This document shows, piece after piece, positions 6,234 to 9,361 of a stretch of 9,361 nucleotides of DNA; position 1 is the first letter of the stretch; each line of letters starts with the position of its first letter. Below the pieces are notes generated by a model that saw only the letters and a list, made by a program, of their open reading frames with translations, was not told where the DNA came from and searched no databases. The DNA is from Limisphaerales bacterium (GTDB taxonomy: Bacteria; Verrucomicrobiota; Verrucomicrobiae; Limisphaerales; UBA11358): contig PLZL01000139.1 in NCBI GenBank assembly GCA_003152145.1, forward strand, positions 1-9,361, read 5' to 3'. A program made the translations under genes and the position numbers.

Positions 6234-7939
6234 ACCCCCTCGATTTCGTCGTCCTGATTGGCAGCATGCTCGGAATCGCCGCCTATGGCATGTGGCACAC
6301 GCGCCGTCACCGGGATCTGAGTCACTATTTGAAAGGCGACGAAACGGTGGGTTGGTTGACCATCGGCATATCGGTCGCCGCCACGCAGGCGAGCGCCATT
6401 ACTTTCATCTCCACCCCCGGCCAGGGCTACGAGAGCGGTTTGGACTTCGTGCAAAATTATTTCGGGATGCCATTGGCGCTGATCATCATCGCCGCCGTTT
6501 TCCTGCCGATTTACCGGCGCTTGAACGTCTATACCGCCTACGAATTTCTGGGCCGGCGGTTTGACGCCAAAACCCGTTTGCTTGGCGCCGCCTTGTTCCT
6601 CGTGCAACGCGGCCTGGCCGCCGGCATCACGATTTACGCGCCGGCCATCATCCTCTCCACCGTGCTCGGCTGGCGGCTCGACCTCACCATTATCCTCAGC
6701 GGATTGTTGGTGATTATTTACACCGTCACCGGTGGCAGCCGGGCGGTGAGCCTTACCCAGAAATACCAGATGGCCATCATCTTTGGCGGAATGGTGGCGG
6801 CCTTTATCATTCTGCTCACGAAGCTGCCGACCAGCCTCGGCGACGCGTTCACCGTGGCGGGCGGTTTCAAAAAACTGGAAGCGGTGAGTTTTTCGTTCGA
6901 TATCAACCGGCGTTACACCTTTTGGACCGGTTTGCTGGGCGGACTGTTTCTTTCCATGTCCTACTTCGGCACCGACCAGTCCCAGGTGCAGCGTTATATT
7001 TCCGGCTCATCCCTGCGCGAAAGCCGGCTGGGCCTGATGTTCAATGCCGTGCTGAAGATTCCCATGCAGTTTTTTATCCTGCTGCTCGGCGTCATGATAT
7101 TTGTCTTTTACCAGTTCGAACAACCGCCGGTTTTTTTCAACCAGCCCGCCTGGCACCAGGCAATCCGGCATGATTCCGACGGAAAGCTTCATGCGCTCCA
7201 ACAGGAATACGCCGCGGCTTACGCGGAGAAGGAACAACTGATTCAACAATGGCTCGGCGCCAAACACACCGGTGATGCCAGGGCCGAGGCCGCGGCCCGC
7301 GCACAGGCATTGGCAGCGTTGGAAAACGGTAATGCTGTGCGGGACAAGGCCAAGGCTGTCATGCAGGCGGACGATCCCGGCGTGAAAAGCAACGATGCCG
7401 ACTACGTCTTCGTTACGTTCATCCTCGACCACCTGCCGCACGGATTGATTGGGCTGCTGGTCGCGGCATTCTTTGCCGCTGCGCTGTCGTCAAAGGCCGC
7501 CGAGTTGAACGCACTCGGCTCAACCACCACGATTGATTTTTACCGGCACCTGCTCAAGCGCGAGGCAACCGACGCGCATTATGTCGCCGCCTCCAAATGG
7601 TTCACATTGCTCTGGGGCCTGGTCGCCCTTGCGTTCGCTCTGTTTGCCAATCTGGCGGAGAACCTGATCCAGGCCGTCAACATCGTGGGGTCGGTTTTTT
7701 ACGGCGTCGTGCTGGCATTGTTTTTGGTGGCGTTCTTTGTGAAGTGGGTTGGCGGAACTGCGATATTTTGGTCGGCTCTGACGGCCCAGGCGTTGGTCTT
7801 CGTCCTCTATTTTTCGCTGCCCATCAGCTACCTCTGGTATAATTTCATCGGGTGCGCGGCCTGCGTGGGGTTGAGCCTGGTTATCCAAGCGGCACTGGGT
7901 TCGGGCGGAAAGCCTGCGCCGACACTACCTGTGTCATGA
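6230..7939 (+). CDS. Sodium:solute symporter (SSS family) with a soluble insert
   Basis: A 569-residue inner-membrane transporter with about 13 hydrophobic segments. Family signs are TISVAATQASAITFISTPGQGY-like residues near 43-65, GTDQSQVQRYISG at about 246-258 (the region of the family signature), and AAALSSKAAELNALGSTT from about 416, where the two serines at 420-421 correspond to the Na+-site serines known from vSGLT. These carriers move sugars, amino acids, vitamins or organic acids with Na+; the substrate here cannot be read from sequence. Unusual is a soluble segment of about 95 residues at 297-392, Ala/Glu/Gln-rich and predicted helical (LQQEYAAAYAEKEQLIQQWL, ARAEAAARAQALAALENG), between two membrane segments. 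The start at ATG 6230 is chosen over the upstream GTG at 6191: it overlaps the previous stop as ATGA and begins directly with the first membrane segment, and 6191 lies inside the 56-residue gene. The next gene overlaps its stop, so it is in the operon. Confidence 0.94.
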   Translation: MNPLDFVVLIGSMLGIAAYGMWHTRRHRDLSHYLKGDETVGWLTIGISVAATQASAITFISTPGQGYESGLDFVQNYFGMPLALIIIAAVFLPIYRRLNVYTAYEFLGRRFDAKTRLLGAALFLVQRGLAAGITIYAPAIILSTVLGWRLDLTIILSGLLVIIYTVTGGSRAVSLTQKYQMAIIFGGMVAAFIILLTKLPTSLGDAFTVAGGFKKLEAVSFSFDINRRYTFWTGLLGGLFLSMSYFGTDQSQVQRYISGSSLRESRLGLMFNAVLKIPMQFFILLLGVMIFVFYQFEQPPVFFNQPAWHQAIRHDSDGKLHALQQEYAAAYAEKEQLIQQWLGAKHTGDARAEAAARAQALAALENGNAVRDKAKAVMQADDPGVKSNDADYVFVTFILDHLPHGLIGLLVAAFFAAALSSKAAELNALGSTTTIDFYRHLLKREATDAHYVAASKWFTLLWGLVALAFALFANLAENLIQAVNIVGSVFYGVVLALFLVAFFVKWVGGTAIFWSALTAQALVFVLYFSLPISYLWYNFIGCAACVGLSLVIQAALGSGGKPAPTLPVS

Positions 7940-8784
7940 GTTCTGCGCCTGTCATTTGTTTCGGCCAGCAACCGTGCGGGTTTATCCCGAAACGCTTCCT
8001 CGCCGCGAAAATCCAGACGGCCCGCCGATTGCAGGCGGAGATCGGCGGCGAAATCGTTTTCTTCTGCCACGACAGCGATCACGATCCGCGCGAAACAAAA
8101 ACCATCCTGCGCCATCGCAAGACCAATGAACCGGCGCAACTCAACTTCGCTTTTGAAAACCGGCTCCAACGGAAATTTTCGCCGCAATACCTCAAACGCA
8201 TTCCCGCCGGCTGGCAGGACAAGACGCTGCTCCAGTTGCCCAATTACGTTGAGCGCCGGTTGATCGAGATTTTCAAAAACATTTCCGCTGCCAACGTCGC
8301 CGATTTCTGCCTCGCCATGTATCGCGCCATGAATTTGCTCGACGGGATTCGTGTGGTGCGCTCCAGCGACCCGGCCATCCGTCGCGCGGCCTGCGACGTC
8401 CCGAAATTTTTCGTGGACGTTCCGCATGAAGGTGAAATCGTCCGCGCCCGTTTCAACGCTGGAGCGCCGGTCTCCGACCCGGCGCGCATCGGTAGCACAA
8501 CTCAAAAATACGCCGGGTCGGAGACCGGCGTTCCAATGCTCACGTTGCATGAAGGCGGAGATTCGTTTATCACCCTGCCGCCGACCACATTCACGAAGGA
8601 GCAAATCAGTCCGGCGCGCGACACCCGGCTTGCTTGGATGCAATCGGTCGTGCATTGCACGCATTACATTGCCGGAGCCGGTGAAAGGGCCTATCTTCGC
8701 CCGGAAGAAGCGCCGGAAATCACCTTTGTGAATCGTCAAACAATTGAGCGTTCCGATGAAGCCTACACCGAAATCCCGTCCTGA
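7936..8784 (+). CDS. Short BshC-like protein (putative cysteine-adding enzyme of bacillithiol synthesis)
   Basis: A 282-residue protein starting at ATG 7936, which overlaps the symporter stop as ATGA. BshC joins cysteine to glucosamine-malate as the last step of bacillithiol synthesis and is usually about 540 residues long. Matches to its core are VICFGQQPCGF at 6-16 (VTGQQPG-like in BshC), FFCHDSDHD at 42-50 (like the EDHDF motif), ISPARDTRLAW near 226-234 (like LLRPVVQDTLLP), and HYIAGAGERAYL at 243-254 (like YVGGPGEIAYW). The C-terminal part, including the coiled coil of known BshC, is missing; the frame ends about 28 residues after the last motif. Residues 176-200 are encoded by an inserted palindrome, so the ancestral protein was probably about 257 residues. 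No other frame downstream continues BshC, as the BshB1-like gene begins there. The family assignment is by motif only; whether it performs cysteine ligation is uncertain. Confidence 0.72.
   Translation: MSSAPVICFGQQPCGFIPKRFLAAKIQTARRLQAEIGGEIVFFCHDSDHDPRETKTILRHRKTNEPAQLNFAFENRLQRKFSPQYLKRIPAGWQDKTLLQLPNYVERRLIEIFKNISAANVADFCLAMYRAMNLLDGIRVVRSSDPAIRRAACDVPKFFVDVPHEGEIVRARFNAGAPVSDPARIGSTTQKYAGSETGVPMLTLHEGGDSFITLPPTTFTKEQISPARDTRLAWMQSVVHCTHYIAGAGERAYLRPEEAPEITFVNRQTIERSDEAYTEIPS
8460..8535. repeat. Palindromic element inserted in frame within the BshC-like gene
   Basis: The arms at 8460-8484 and 8511-8535 are reverse complements over 25 positions: 24 Watson-Crick pairs plus one G-T (8464 with 8531). 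The shared core is CCGGTCTCCGACCCGG. The 26-base loop (8485-8510) is less GC-rich. The element is read through without a stop and encodes residues 176-200, a Gly/Ser/Thr/Pro-rich stretch (GAPVSDPARIGSTT, then YAGSETGVP). The reading frame is BshC-like on both sides (PKFFVDVPHEGEIVRARFN before, LTLHEGGDSFITLP after). Flanking AACGCT (8455-8460) and AATGCT (8535-8540) could be an imperfect target duplication, but this is weak. In mRNA the arms would form a very stable hairpin. Confidence 0.88.
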
Positions 8785-9361
8785 AGCCGCGCCGCTGCTG
8801 GCCTTCGGCGCGCATCCCGATGACATCGAGTTCGGGTGCGGCGGCGTCATTGCGAAGGAAACCCGCGCCGGTCGCGCGACGCATTTTGTCATTTGCTCTC
8901 GCGGCGAAGCCGCATCCCACGGCACGCCCAAACAACGGGTTGCCGAGGCGAAAAAATCCGCCGCACTCCTCGGTGCAACGATTGAGTTTGTTGAACTGGA
9001 TGGTGATGCACACCTGGAAGTTCGTGTGGCGCATGCAATCAAGCTGGCGGGCATCATCCGCCGTCTGCGGCCGGGCATCGTGCTCGCGCCGAGCCTGGTT
9101 GAAAATCAGCATCCCGATCATCCACGGCTGGGACAGCTCGTGCGCGATGCGTGCCGGCTTGCCCGTTACGGTGGCATCAAGGAACTGCGCCGCGCGCCGG
9201 CTCACACGATTGAGCAATTATTTTATTACGCGGCGACAGCCGAAGCCGAGCCGGCCAACATCACCCCGGTGCTCATTGATGTCTCCGCGCCGGAAATTCT
9301 CGAAGCTTGGACCTGTGCGATGGAAGCGCATGCTTCGCAGGCTGCCGCGCGCAATTACGTT
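8756..9361 (+). CDS. bshB1: BshB1-like PIG-L deacetylase (N-acetylglucosaminyl-malate deacetylase), cut by window edge
   Basis: 202 residues are visible and the frame is still open at the edge; the family is usually about 235-240 residues, so roughly 35 are missing. BshB1 removes the acetyl group from GlcNAc-malate, the middle step of bacillithiol synthesis, using a divalent metal. Visible motifs are AHPDDIEFGCGG at 19-30 (metal ligands His20 and Asp23, base Asp22), a CSRGEAASHGTPKQRVAEAKKSA-type stretch at about 47-69, and NQHPDHPRLGQLV at 117-129 with the third metal ligand in HPDH. There is no signal peptide, so it is cytoplasmic, unlike the large exported PIG-L protein upstream. The start at ATG 8756 overlaps the BshC-like gene by 29 bases; no later start would keep the first beta strand (LLAFGAHPDD). 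GAGCG at about 8746-8750 is a weak ribosome-binding candidate. The gene symbol reflects family resemblance plus the BshC-like neighbour. Confidence 0.88.
   Translation, partial: MKPTPKSRPEAAPLLAFGAHPDDIEFGCGGVIAKETRAGRATHFVICSRGEAASHGTPKQRVAEAKKSAALLGATIEFVELDGDAHLEVRVAHAIKLAGIIRRLRPGIVLAPSLVENQHPDHPRLGQLVRDACRLARYGGIKELRRAPAHTIEQLFYYAATAEAEPANITPVLIDVSAPEILEAWTCAMEAHASQAAARNYV

Noticed and set aside
7828..9078. Open frame of 416 codons on the - strand
   Set aside because: It runs antisense across the end of the symporter, the BshC-like gene and the bshB1-like gene, all of which carry family motifs. Its translation is rich in Arg/Ala without recognisable domains, as expected from the reverse strand of GC-rich genes.
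1..9361. CRISPR array, tRNA, rRNA or riboswitch
   Set aside because: No regularly spaced direct repeats, tRNA-like cloverleaf, rRNA-like stretch or long structured leader was seen; nearly all of the window is protein-coding.

Overview
The window looks like chromosomal DNA from an environmental Gram-negative bacterium, most likely of the Verrucomicrobiota (Limisphaerales/Pedosphaera type). That assignment is an inference. It rests on moderately high GC, weak or absent Shine-Dalgarno sequences, exported DUF2911 proteins, a decayed ISKra4-type transposase, and above all two palindromic interspersed elements of a kind I associate with these genomes, both lying inside coding sequence.

Layout, left to right, all on the + strand. 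Positions 1-1029 hold a frameshifted ISKra4-like transposase remnant. From 1103 to the right edge runs one dense gene array. It begins with three exported DUF2911 proteins (1103-1981, 2045-2596, 2615-3469), the first and third being close paralogues with a helical, TPR-like C-terminal extension. It continues with a large exported PIG-L/LmbE-family deacetylase with beta-sandwich and glutamine-amidotransferase-like domains (3466-6066), a 56-residue single-pass membrane protein (6063-6233), and a sodium:solute symporter with a soluble insert of about 95 residues (6230-7939). It ends with a short BshC-like protein (7936-8784) and a cytoplasmic BshB1-like PIG-L deacetylase cut by the window edge (8756 onward).

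From 3466 onward each gene overlaps the one before it: four 4-base GTGA/ATGA overlaps and one 29-base overlap. This argues for a translationally coupled operon. BshB1 and BshC catalyse the last two steps of bacillithiol synthesis (deacetylation of GlcNAc-malate, then cysteine addition). Placing an exported deacetylase, a Na+ symporter and a small membrane protein in the same transcript suggests a link between taking up or recycling an amino-sugar compound and making a bacillithiol-type thiol. That link is inference; no bshA is in the window.

The most striking structures are two palindromes. One, at 8460-8535, has a 25-bp stem (24 Watson-Crick pairs and one G-T) and sits in frame inside the BshC-like gene, adding about 25 residues. 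The other, at 3487-3611, is a roughly 125-bp imperfect palindrome with near-perfect 13-bp ends. It lies on the start of the large deacetylase gene and appears to supply the arginine-rich front of its signal peptide. Both resemble in principle the Rickettsia palindromic elements that insert into open reading frames.
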